Shown here: positions 15,595 through 23,113 of the stretch, in pieces
Position numbering within the stretch: position 1 is the first letter of the stretch
Layout: each line of letters begins with the position of its first letter
NCBI GenBank assembly: GCA_004558865.1
Contig: SFCY01000001.1
Span: 1 to 64,000 of the forward strand
Source of the DNA: Bacteroidales bacterium
GTDB lineage: Bacteria; Bacteroidota; Bacteroidia; Bacteroidales; Bacteroidaceae
DNA length: 64,000 bases
Reading direction: 5' to 3'
Position numbers and translations under genes: made by a program
The notes under the pieces: generated by a model
Told to the model about the DNA's origin: nothing
The model's database searches: none
Seen by the model: only the letters and a program-made list of their open reading frames with translations

Positions 15595-17675
15595 TTTGTC
15601 TTCTTGATGCCATTGCGTTCGAGCAGGGCGTCGATGGTTGGGTCTTGGCCACGGAATCGGCGGTAGAGCGTGGCGGGATGCTCCGTGCCTCCTCGCGAGA
15701 GGATGTTGTCGCGGAAGCTTTGGGCTGTCTTTTGGTCGAAGATTCCGTTTTTCTTGAACACGCTGAATGCGTCGGCCTCCAGCACCTCGGCCCATTTGTA
15801 GCTGTAGTAGCCGGCCGCGTAGCCTCCCGCCATGATGTGTGAGAACTGCGTCGTCATGCAGGTGTCGGGCAGTTGCTTGGTGATGATGGCCTTCTTCCAG
15901 GCTTGCTTCTCAAAGGGGATGATGTCGGCCGTGAATGGTTCCTTCATGGTGTAGTAGGCCATGTCGAGCAGTCCGAAGCTCACCTGTCTGAGACAGGAGT
16001 AGCCGGCGAGGAAGTTGCGGCTCCTCACGATGCGCTCGATGAGGTCGTCGGGAATGGGCTCACCGGTCTTGTAGTGGAAGGCAAATGTGCGTAGGAAGTC
16101 CTTCTCCACTGCATAGTTCTCCATAAACTGCGATGGGAGTTCCACGAAATCCCACCAAACGTTGGTTCCCGAGAGGCTTGCGAAGCGGGTGTTGGCGAAC
16201 ATTCCGTGGAGTGCATGGCCAAACTCGTGCAGGAAAGTCTCCACCTCCCCAAGTGTCAGCAGGGCGGGCTTCTCCTCTGTAGGCTTTGTGAGGTTCATCA
16301 CCAACGACACGTGCGGACGCACGTTGTTGCCCTTGTGGTCTATCCATTGTCCTTGGAATTCCGTCATCCATGCGCCTCCCTGCTTGCCTTTCCGCGGATG
16401 GAAGTCGGCATAGAGCACGGCGAGGTAGCTGCCGTCCTTGTCGAAGACCTCGTAGGCCTTCACGTCGGGATGGTAGACGGGTATTTCTTTGTTCTCCTTG
16501 AAGGTGATTCCATAGAGTCGGGTGGCCAGGCCGAAAACGCCCTTGATGACCTTGTTGATTTCAAAGTATGGGCGCAGCATCTCAGCGTCGAGGTTGTAGC
16601 GTTCCATCTTGAGTTTGTGGCTGTAGAAGGAGAAGTCCCACGGCTCCAGCTCGAAGTCGTCGCCCTCCAATTTCTTGGCCTCGGCCTCGATGTCCTTCAG
16701 CTCCTCCTGGGCGGTGGGCTTGTAGGCGTCGATCAGGTCGTTGAGCAGTTTGTATACGTTGGCCACGTTGGAAGCCATCCGATGTTTCAACACGTAGTCG
16801 GCATAGGTGTCGAATCCAAGGAGCTGTGCCATCTCCCGTCTCAGGTTGATGAGCTGCCGGCAAATCTCCAAGTTGTTGTTCTCGTTGTCGTGGGTTCCTT
16901 CCGTTCCTCTTGCCATGAACATTTGCCTGCGTAGTTCGCGCTGTGTGGAATAGGTCATGAACGGAGAGTAGGAGGGGAAGTCGAGGTTGAAGACCCACCC
17001 GTCCTTGCCTTTTTCCTTGGCCGCCAAGCGTGCGGCTTCCTTGGCCGTGTCGGGCAGTCCGTCGAGTTGCGCCTCGTCGGTGATGTGGAGTTCGAAGGCC
17101 TTGTTCTCTTTCAGCAGGTTTTGCGAGAACTGCAGTGCCAGCACTCCAGCCTTCTCCGTCATCGCGCGCAGCCGCTTCTTGCCCTCGTCGTCGAGCAGCG
17201 CGCCGCTTCTCACGAATCCGTCGTAGGTGTTGTCGAGCAGCATTTGCTCCTCGGGTGTGAGCTGGCGGTGGTGCTCATACACGTATTTGATGCGTTCAAA
17301 GAGCCGCTTGTTGAGGCTGATGTCGTTGGAGTGCTTGGTGAGTATAGGACTCATCTTCTGGGCCAGCGCGTCGAGGTCGTCGTTGGTCTCGGTGCTCAGC
17401 ATGCAGGAGAACGTGTTGGAGACCCTGTTGAGCAGGTCATAGTAATGCTCGCCCTTGCTCTCGTCGATGTGGATAAGGGTGTTGTCGAACGTGGGTTCCT
17501 CGGGATTGTTGATGATTTCGTCGGTCTCTTCGTCTTCCCTTTTTATTCCTTCCATGAAGGCCTCCTCATAGTCGGCGGTTGTGATGTTGCCGAAGGGCAC
17601 GGTCTCGTGGGGCGTGTTGTAGGGGATCAGGAAGGGGTTCTGTTTGTGTTGATTCTCTATTTTGTTTTCACTCAT
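15591..17675 (-). CDS. M3-family metallopeptidase (oligopeptidase A/Dcp type)
   Basis: 694 residues from the ATG at 17675; only TTG is available upstream. No signal peptide, hence cytoplasmic. The zinc motif HEFGHALHG lies around residue 480 in FLHEFGHALHGMFANTRF, with the third ligand glutamate expected about 25 residues on (WDFVELPSQF). Enzymes of this group cut short peptides left by larger proteases. It is first in the leftward operon with the deaminase, the S41 protease and the cyclo-ligase. Confidence 0.93.
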   Translation of the reverse strand: MSENKIENQHKQNPFLIPYNTPHETVPFGNITTADYEEAFMEGIKREDEETDEIINNPEEPTFDNTLIHIDESKGEHYYDLLNRVSNTFSCMLSTETNDDLDALAQKMSPILTKHSNDISLNKRLFERIKYVYEHHRQLTPEEQMLLDNTYDGFVRSGALLDDEGKKRLRAMTEKAGVLALQFSQNLLKENKAFELHITDEAQLDGLPDTAKEAARLAAKEKGKDGWVFNLDFPSYSPFMTYSTQRELRRQMFMARGTEGTHDNENNNLEICRQLINLRREMAQLLGFDTYADYVLKHRMASNVANVYKLLNDLIDAYKPTAQEELKDIEAEAKKLEGDDFELEPWDFSFYSHKLKMERYNLDAEMLRPYFEINKVIKGVFGLATRLYGITFKENKEIPVYHPDVKAYEVFDKDGSYLAVLYADFHPRKGKQGGAWMTEFQGQWIDHKGNNVRPHVSLVMNLTKPTEEKPALLTLGEVETFLHEFGHALHGMFANTRFASLSGTNVWWDFVELPSQFMENYAVEKDFLRTFAFHYKTGEPIPDDLIERIVRSRNFLAGYSCLRQVSFGLLDMAYYTMKEPFTADIIPFEKQAWKKAIITKQLPDTCMTTQFSHIMAGGYAAGYYSYKWAEVLEADAFSVFKKNGIFDQKTAQSFRDNILSRGGTEHPATLYRRFRGQDPTIDALLERNGIKKTK

Positions 17676-17700
17676 ACTAAATCGATGCTTTTTCAATACG

Positions 17701-17708
17701 CAAATTTA
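17701..17708 (-). promoter_or_regulatory. -7 box of the M3 peptidase operon
   Basis: TAAATTTG on the minus strand, 25 bp upstream of the ATG at 17675, matching TAnnTTTG. Confidence 0.5.
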
Positions 17709-17767
17709 GTAAAAATAATCTTGAACTCACCTATTTAAAAAGCATATTTAACACATAATGCATGTTG

Positions 17768-17789
17768 AGGCTGGTTCTATAGGTAGGCT
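17768..17789. repeat. Solo MITE terminal-repeat remnant
   Basis: AGGCTGGTTCTATAGGTAGG at 17768-17787 closely matches the complement of the duplicated right end of the MITE at 9875-9895 (AGGCTGGTTCTATAAATTAGG). No interior of the element is nearby. It lies directly after the stop of the regulator gene at 17790. Confidence 0.45.
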
Positions 17790-18470
17790 TCAGCGCGACT
17801 GGAGCAGTTTCTCCAAGGCTGGAATGGTGATGATTCCCCTTTGGAGCGTTATCAGTCCCTCGTCTTCCATGGCATTGAGCTGGATGGAGACATTGAGCCG
17901 GCTGTCGTTCACTTCCTCGGCCAGTCGGGTCATCTTGATGCGGAATGTCTTCTTGCCGGCCGGCTTTTCTGTATGGATGAGGAAAAAGCGTAGGATGCGC
18001 TGTCGCAGGTTGGCGGGTGGGGTGTGCCACAACTGCAGCTCCTTTTTCTGCACCTGGGTGGAGAGTAGATTGAGCCAGTTGATTTTGAAGATGAAGTAGC
18101 GGTCGAACATGCGGAACACCTCATCTTTGTTCAGCAGCACGAAGCGGCATGTCTCTACGCATTGGTAGGAATGAAGGTAGCGCTGGTGGAGGCCGAAGAG
18201 CGATGATGGCGCTACCAGACTGGGAGCCGATAGGGACTCGGTGACGATGCAGCCGTGGTCGTCACTATGGGTGACGACATTCATCGCGCCGTGGATGAGG
18301 ACCACCAAGAGTGTGCATTTCTCGTCCTGGTGGCAAAGATACTTTCCCGCGTCGAGCCGAAGAAACTGGAATTTCGTCTGTGCGATGATTTGCGAGATTT
18401 CCTCGCTGCCCAGACCTGAGAACAGGGGCAGCCGCATGAGTGTCTCGTAAAGATGCAGCGATTCCTCCAT
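17790..18470 (-). CDS. Crp/Fnr-family transcriptional regulator
   Basis: 226 residues. An N-terminal cyclic-nucleotide-binding-like beta roll (about 15-120) precedes a dimer helix and a winged-helix domain with the recognition part MTRLAEEVNDSRLNVSIQLNAMEDEG. The roll lacks the RxS-type phosphate cassette of cAMP receptors and has no N-terminal cysteine cluster for Fe-S, so the signal is unknown. Its start is 3 bp from the stop of apbE, making it the tail of that transcript. Confidence 0.85.
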   Translation of the reverse strand: MEESLHLYETLMRLPLFSGLGSEEISQIIAQTKFQFLRLDAGKYLCHQDEKCTLLVVLIHGAMNVVTHSDDHGCIVTESLSAPSLVAPSSLFGLHQRYLHSYQCVETCRFVLLNKDEVFRMFDRYFIFKINWLNLLSTQVQKKELQLWHTPPANLRQRILRFFLIHTEKPAGKKTFRIKMTRLAEEVNDSRLNVSIQLNAMEDEGLITLQRGIITIPALEKLLQSR

Positions 18471-18473
18471 GGC

Positions 18474-19538
18474 CTACTTCGCGACCTTGTCTTTCAGCGA
18501 TGGCGAGTACCACACGTTCATTTCTCCCTTGGGGCCGGCGTAGATGAAGTAGGCCATCAGTTCGGGATGCCGCTCCAAGAGTCTCTTGGCCTTGTCCACC
18601 CCCATCACCATGAAGGCCGTGGCGTAGGCGTCGGCCGTGGCGCAGTCGTTGGCCAGCACGGTTGCCGAGAGCAGACTGTGCTGCACGGGGTAGCCCGTCC
18701 TGGGGTCGATGGTGTGGGCGTATTTTTTGCCGGCCACGTAGCGGTAGTTGCGGTAGTTGCCGCTTGTGGCCATGGCCTTGTCGGTCACATTGATGACGGA
18801 TTGCGTCTCCTGGTTGACGTCGAGCGTGTCGTCGCACGGCTTCTTCACGCCTATCTTCCAGGGCAGCCGCTTCTCGCTGTTCCCGCTTGTCACTATCTCC
18901 CCCCCGATTTCGATGAGGAAGTTCTCGATGCCCTTGCGCTTGAAGAGCCGGGCCACCACGTCGGCGCCGTAGCCTTTGGCTATGGCGCTGCAGTCGAGTT
19001 TGATGTTGGGGTTGGCCTTGCTTATCTGTTCGTTGTTGAGCGACACGTGCTGGTAGCCCACGAGCCGTCTCAGACTGTCCACCGTTGCCTTGGAGGGGGG
19101 CTTCCGCCCGTCGGTGCCGAATCCCCACGCGTTGACCAAGGGGGCTACAGTGATGTCGAAGGCTCCGTCGGTCTCGTGAGAGATGCGCTCAGCCAAGAGG
19201 AACACCTGGGCGAACATGTCGTTCACCTTCACGTTCTCGTTGCGGTTCACGGCTGATATGATGCTCTTGGGGTTGAAGGGTGAGAGCGAAGCGTCCACTT
19301 TCCTCAGTTCGGCCTCGATTTCTGGCTGCAGGTCCCGCCCCGACTGGTAGGTGATGTGGTAGAAGGTGCCGAATATCTCGCCGCTGTCTTCTTGGTAGGG
19401 AGTGTCGTTTTGGGTGCGGATGATCCATATTGTCCCGATGACGAGCAGCAGCAGGAACGCCATCTGCAGGAGGGTCTTCCGCTTGGGCAGGTTCTTGTTG
19501 CCGCCGTTTGCATTGTGTGTTGTTGGGTTGGGAGTCAT
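18474..19538 (-). CDS. apbE: FAD:protein FMN transferase (ApbE)
   Basis: 354 residues with an N-terminal membrane helix (about 22-42). ApbE attaches FMN from FAD to threonine of target flavoproteins such as NqrB/NqrC and RnfG/RnfD in the envelope. Visible motifs are MGTFYHITYQ-like GTFYHITYQ, the sequence DGAFDITVAPLVNAWGFG, the binding loop LDCSAIAKGYGADVVA, EIGGEIVTSG and HTIDPRTGYPV (metal-binding end). The target flavoprotein is not in this window. It follows the DUF6048 gene with a gap of 18 bp. Confidence 0.93.
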   Translation of the reverse strand: MTPNPTTHNANGGNKNLPKRKTLLQMAFLLLLVIGTIWIIRTQNDTPYQEDSGEIFGTFYHITYQSGRDLQPEIEAELRKVDASLSPFNPKSIISAVNRNENVKVNDMFAQVFLLAERISHETDGAFDITVAPLVNAWGFGTDGRKPPSKATVDSLRRLVGYQHVSLNNEQISKANPNIKLDCSAIAKGYGADVVARLFKRKGIENFLIEIGGEIVTSGNSEKRLPWKIGVKKPCDDTLDVNQETQSVINVTDKAMATSGNYRNYRYVAGKKYAHTIDPRTGYPVQHSLLSATVLANDCATADAYATAFMVMGVDKAKRLLERHPELMAYFIYAGPKGEMNVWYSPSLKDKVAK

Positions 19539-19556
19539 GTTGCGTGTTGGGATATG

Positions 19557-20240
19557 CTAAATTTCGAATGTGATGTTGAATGTGCCGCCGAGCCGCGAGC
19601 TGCCCTGCTTGCCGTAGCCTGGCACGTACCAGGTGCTGCCGATGGTGCCGTCGTCGTGGTGCAGCCTGAGCTTGTAGCGTACGCTCCAGCCCATCCTCAT
19701 GGGGCCTATGATCTTGGCGTCGATGGAGAACACGGCCTCCGCCCACCCGCAGCTGGCCTTTACACCGTGGGCTGAGTAGGGAGCCTCGCCTCCCCACACA
19801 GGATCGGTGAGGGCGGGGCGGTCCACGTCGAACTTGTAGGAAGTGTAGCCATATCGGAAGCCCGCAAGAAGCCGGTAGTCGTCGTGCTTGTTTTTCATGA
19901 GGTTGAAGTCCAGGCCTATCCGGCCGTAGGGTGCGCTGGTCTTGAAGTGGAGGCGGGTGGCGTCGTCGTTGGCGTCGGCCTTGCCATAGCCCAATTCCAC
20001 GGTTGGGAAGTACTTGTCCCTAAGGTTCACCCTCACTACGCCCTCCACTTGTCCGTAGCTGCCCACGAGCAACTGTATGGGTCCCACGAGGTCGGCCCCG
20101 ACGGCCACGCCGCGCAGTGTGGCGATGCTGTCGGTCTGCTGCACGGCAATCTGCTTCCGCCCCTGGGCGGCCACGCCCAAGGGCAGCAGGGCCAGCAGTG
20201 CGAGGCTAACGCTTCTTGAAATATATTTGGATATGCGCAT
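19557..20240 (-). CDS. DUF6048-like outer-membrane protein
   Basis: 227 residues with a signal peptide ending GVAAQG near residue 26. The rest is a series of alternating polar/hydrophobic strands (VEGVVRVNLRDKYFPTVELGYG, YGYTSYKFDV) closing in FNITFEI, i.e. a small beta-barrel. Resembles DUF6048 of Bacteroidales. It overlaps the previous lipoprotein gene by 35 bp, so the two are translated from one message. Function unknown. Confidence 0.65.
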   Translation of the reverse strand: MRISKYISRSVSLALLALLPLGVAAQGRKQIAVQQTDSIATLRGVAVGADLVGPIQLLVGSYGQVEGVVRVNLRDKYFPTVELGYGKADANDDATRLHFKTSAPYGRIGLDFNLMKNKHDDYRLLAGFRYGYTSYKFDVDRPALTDPVWGGEAPYSAHGVKASCGWAEAVFSIDAKIIGPMRMGWSVRYKLRLHHDDGTIGSTWYVPGYGKQGSSRLGGTFNITFEI

Positions 20241-20694
20241 GGGAGTTGTCGAACGTTACGTTGGGATTCACTATCCTGATGCTGTCGATTCCATGGTGGG
20301 TGGTGCTGACGCTCTTTAGGGTGTGGAAGAACACGGGGTTGCAGTCCACGGCCTCAAAGTGGGTGAGGTTGTCCTTCTCCACGGTCACAGTGTCGAGCGT
20401 CTGTGTCTGGTCGGTGTTGTGCCGGTCGAAGAGCAGCTGGTCGCGGTCGACGCCATAGCTCATGGGTATCTCGAACTGGGCGGTCTGGGCCGAGCGGTTC
20501 AGCAGCACGGTGTCGCTGCCGTCGCGTCGGGTTGTCGACACGGTGAGCGTGTCGGTGAGCGTGTCTCCGCCCAAGGTGTATACACAGAGCGTGCGGCTGT
20601 TGAGCGGACAATCGATAGAAGAGCAGCCCTCAAAGCCCATCGCCGTGGCCGCCATGGCCACCATAGGCAGCAGTCGCAGGATCATTCTTCGCAT
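20206..20694 (-). CDS. DUF6452-like lipoprotein
   Basis: 162 residues from the ATG at 20694; the longer frame upstream lies inside the glycosyltransferase gene. The signal MVAMAATAMGFEGC puts the lipidated Cys near residue 24. The body has repeated Thr/Asp-rich strands (TLGGDTLTDTLTVSTT). In Bacteroidales a lipoprotein of this kind regularly precedes a DUF6048 barrel, and that order holds here. It overlaps the upstream glycosyltransferase gene by 13 bp. Confidence 0.65.
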   Translation of the reverse strand: MRRMILRLLPMVAMAATAMGFEGCSSIDCPLNSRTLCVYTLGGDTLTDTLTVSTTRRDGSDTVLLNRSAQTAQFEIPMSYGVDRDQLLFDRHNTDQTQTLDTVTVEKDNLTHFEAVDCNPVFFHTLKSVSTTHHGIDSIRIVNPNVTFDNSHAHIQIYFKKR

Positions 20695-21644
20695 CTGAGC
20701 GTCTTCTCTATTTGATAGTCGTTGCGATAGGGGTTGGCGCGACTCACCAAGTCGCCGAGGAAGCCGGCCAAGAACAGCTGTGTGCCGATGAGCATCGTGG
20801 TGAGGGCGATGTAGAAGTAGGGCGAGTCGGTCACCAATGGGGCGGGAATGCCTTGGCTGAGGCAATAGAGCTTCTTCACGCCGATAATGATGGCGGCGAT
20901 GATGCCCACAAGGAACACCAACGAGCCGATGAAGCCGAATACGTGCATGGGCTTCTTGCCGAAGTTGCTCAGGAACCAGAGGCTCAGCAGGTCGAGGTAG
21001 CCATTGAAGAAGCGGTTGAGTCCAAACTTCGACTTGCCGTATTTTCGGGCCTGGTGGTGCACCACTTTCTCGCCTATCCTGTCAAAGCCAGCGTTTTTGG
21101 CCAGGTAGGGGATGTAGCGGTGCATTTCGCCATACACCTCGATGTTCTTCACCACGTCCTTCCTGTAGGCTTTCAGGCCGCAGTTGAAGTCGTGCAGGTT
21201 GTGTATGCCGCTCACCAATCGTGCCGTGGCGTTGAATAGTTTTGTCGGGATGGTCTTCGACAGCGGGTCGTAGCGTTTCTGCTTGTAGCCGCTCACGAGG
21301 TCGTAGCCCTCCCGGGTGATCATGTTGTAGAGGCCGGGAATCTCATCGGGCGAGTCCTGCAGGTCGGCGTCCATGGTGACCACAACATCGCCCTCGGCGG
21401 CCTTGAAGCCGCAGTAGAGCGCGGGGCTCTTGCCGTAGTTGCGTCTGAACTTGATGCCCTTCACGTTGGGATCCTCCTCGGCCAGCCTCTCTATGGTGTT
21501 CCACGAGCCGTCGGTGGAACCGTCGTTCACAAAAATCATCTCGTAGGTGAGGTTGTTGGCCTTCATCACGCGCTCCACCCATGCGTGGAGCTCAGGCAGT
21601 GATTCTTCCTCGTTGTAAAGAGGTACGACTACTGAAATATCCAT
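20682..21644 (-). CDS. Family 2 glycosyltransferase, DPM1/GtrB type
   Basis: 320 residues. GT-A domain (1-220) with VVPLYNEEESL, FVNDGSTDGS and the metal site TMDADLQDSPDEIP, followed by two transmembrane helices (about 228-255 and 270-300, NFGKKPMHVFGFIGSL). This form transfers a sugar from a nucleotide donor to a polyprenyl phosphate on the cytoplasmic face. The sugar is unknown. It heads a run of overlapping genes and follows the DUF4199 gene by about 55 bp. Confidence 0.9.
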   Translation of the reverse strand: MDISVVVPLYNEEESLPELHAWVERVMKANNLTYEMIFVNDGSTDGSWNTIERLAEEDPNVKGIKFRRNYGKSPALYCGFKAAEGDVVVTMDADLQDSPDEIPGLYNMITREGYDLVSGYKQKRYDPLSKTIPTKLFNATARLVSGIHNLHDFNCGLKAYRKDVVKNIEVYGEMHRYIPYLAKNAGFDRIGEKVVHHQARKYGKSKFGLNRFFNGYLDLLSLWFLSNFGKKPMHVFGFIGSLVFLVGIIAAIIIGVKKLYCLSQGIPAPLVTDSPYFYIALTTMLIGTQLFLAGFLGDLVSRANPYRNDYQIEKTLRCEE

Positions 21645-21699
21645 TTGTTTTTTCCTTTATTGTTGGCGGTGCCTTTCTGCGGGCACTCATTTTTGTTTC

Positions 21700-22239
21700 C
21701 TATTGGTTGGGCGTGCGGCCGAGGGGTGGCTTTCTCACGCCGGGCAATGCTATGATGAACGACGACAGGAAGCCGACGAACATGTTCTCCATCATGAAGA
21801 CGAATGTCTTGTTCAGGGGCGAGAAATCCAATATCATACCGCTGTATTCCCTTATCTCGTCCCGGCTGAAGCCCTGCTGCTCCCAGATGGGCGCGGCAGC
21901 GTTGAAGCTTTGCTGAAGGAAGAGGTTCATCTGCCCTTGGTCGATGAATTTGAGAAAGAGGAACTGCATGAGGGCGAAGGCCACGCTGGCATAGAAGAAC
22001 ACATAGAGTGTGTAGGCCAAGGCCCGCCTGTAGGACATCACCCCGTCGAGCGCATAGTTGCGGAACTTCACCATGCGCCAGACGATGACCGCTGGGGTGA
22101 GCAGCGCCATCAGGTTGCCGATGCCGCTGTCGGGCGCATACATGAACGACAGGAAGCTAACGGTCCAAACCGCCGTGAGTATGGCACCGTCCTGTCTGGC
22201 GAAAGCCTTCAGTTGTATGAGTGCGGGTATATTCATCAT
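21700..22239 (-). CDS. DUF4199 membrane protein
   Basis: 179 residues from the first of two ATGs at 22239. Four hydrophobic helices are visible (AILTAVWTVSFLSFMYA, IGNLMALLTPAVIVW, ALAYTLYVFFYASVAFALMQF, and a C-terminal one, FVGFLSSFIIALPGV). Matches DUF4199, a Bacteroidetes family of unknown function that commonly sits beside this glycosyltransferase. A TAATTTTG box at 22256-22249 suggests the promoter. Confidence 0.75.
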   Translation of the reverse strand: MMNIPALIQLKAFARQDGAILTAVWTVSFLSFMYAPDSGIGNLMALLTPAVIVWRMVKFRNYALDGVMSYRRALAYTLYVFFYASVAFALMQFLFLKFIDQGQMNLFLQQSFNAAAPIWEQQGFSRDEIREYSGMILDFSPLNKTFVFMMENMFVGFLSSFIIALPGVRKPPLGRTPNQ

Positions 22240-22408
22240 AATCAGTTGCAAAATTACTGCTTTTCTTTTATTTATTAGGATAAACAACAACTTTTTTTCG
22301 TTTTTTTTCTTCAGGCTGTGTTCCCATGTACGTCCAATCTATATCGCCTCCCGCCATGGGGCGAATACAAAAAAGGCAGACGAGCCGCAGGGCTGTCTGC
22401 CTTTGGGG

Positions 22409-22482
22409 AGCCTCTTGTCGGATTCGAACCAACGACCCCGAGATTACAAATCACGTGCTCTGGCCAACTGAGCTAAAGAGGC
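22409..22482 (-). tRNA. tRNA-Thr (TGT)
   Basis: Clover-leaf on the minus strand: acceptor GCCTCTT/AAGAGGC, D arm GCTC...GAGC, anticodon loop TTTGTAA with anticodon TGT, T arm GTTGG TTCGAAT CCGAC, discriminator T. No encoded CCA. One T-T mismatch in the anticodon stem. It lies 4 nt after the SRP RNA on the same strand. Confidence 0.92.
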
Positions 22483-22486
22483 AGGT

Positions 22487-22583
22487 GGGCAAGCGATTCC
22501 TATCGCGCCGCTACAACCAAGTACCCTTGCTGCGTTCCCGCCCTGGGGGGATTCCGAGGGAGCTGGCCGTAGGAGACTTGCCC
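22487..22583 (-). ncRNA. ffs: Signal recognition particle RNA (small 4.5S type)
   Basis: 97 nt whose ends GGGCAAG and CTTGCCC pair. The apical hairpin holds the conserved Ffh-binding core, read on the minus strand as CAGGGCGGGAACGCAGCAAG, with the GGAA-class tetraloop and the internal loop. With Ffh and FtsY it targets membrane proteins. Promoter at 22624-22617. Confidence 0.85.
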
Positions 22584-22616
22584 ATGTTAGTTGGGCTTCC
22601 TTTCGGAAAGCGAGTG

Positions 22617-22624
22617 CAAAGGTA
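22617..22624 (-). promoter_or_regulatory. Promoter of ffs and tRNA-Thr
   Basis: TACCTTTG at -7 and TTG (22647-22645) 20 bp further up on the minus strand. The 30-odd nt between this box and the SRP RNA contain a short TTTCCGAAAGGAA hairpin. Confidence 0.75.
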
Positions 22625-22765
22625 TATAATTTTCTCCAATAAAACAATTTTTCACCGCTATTTTTTTAGTTTTTCATCCACGTTGGTGAATTGTCCGTGC
22701 ATGAGTGGTGTGCAGGTCTGGCCATAAGGGGTGAAAAATCACCTCAGGGCCGCTTGCCCTCGTTC

Positions 22766-22853
22766 CGTGCCAATTGTCACGGACTATCGTGCCAATTGTC
22801 ACGGACTATCGTGGCAATTGTCACAGACTATCGTGGCAATTGTCACAGAACAT
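22766..22853. repeat. 22-bp tandem repeat array 2 (four units)
   Basis: Four consecutive 22-bp units at 22766, 22788, 22810 and 22832 of the form CGTGCCAATTGTCACGGACT plus AT, with few substitutions (GCC to GGC, CGG to CAG). Each unit contains the near-palindrome GTGnCAATTGTCAC. The rest of the 22584-23090 gap shows no convincing gene. Confidence 0.85.
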
Positions 22854-23090
22854 AGGTTGGCGATGATGAGGTGTAGACGGGCTGTCCATGCCATACGACA
22901 CAACAGGCAATAGCTTGTCGCTGAACCATGCATGAGGGTCATCTTGTGACATTGTCCAAATGGAAGAGGTTCGTGCGGGATGCATTCGTTCCTTGGTGGG
23001 ATGTGTAAGCAACAAGCATCTTGCGCTATGCATTCTGCATTTGAAGGCATTATGCTTGATAAAAAGTTTGGTGGTTTCCGAAATTGACAG

Positions 23091-23098
23091 TATCTTTG
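23091..23098 (+). promoter_or_regulatory. mutS2 promoter
   Basis: TATCTTTG with TTG at 23068-23070, 20 bp apart; the mutS2 ATG at 23114 follows closely. Confidence 0.75.
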
Positions 23099-23113
23099 CA
23101 TGTCAATTTGCAA

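Noticed and set aside
22766..22853. CRISPR array
   Set aside because: Units are 22 bp and contiguous with no unique spacers, and no cas genes are near.
22731..22913. 60-codon frame running through the 22-bp repeats
   Set aside because: It consists of translated repeat plus low-complexity sequence, with no promoter or family resemblance.
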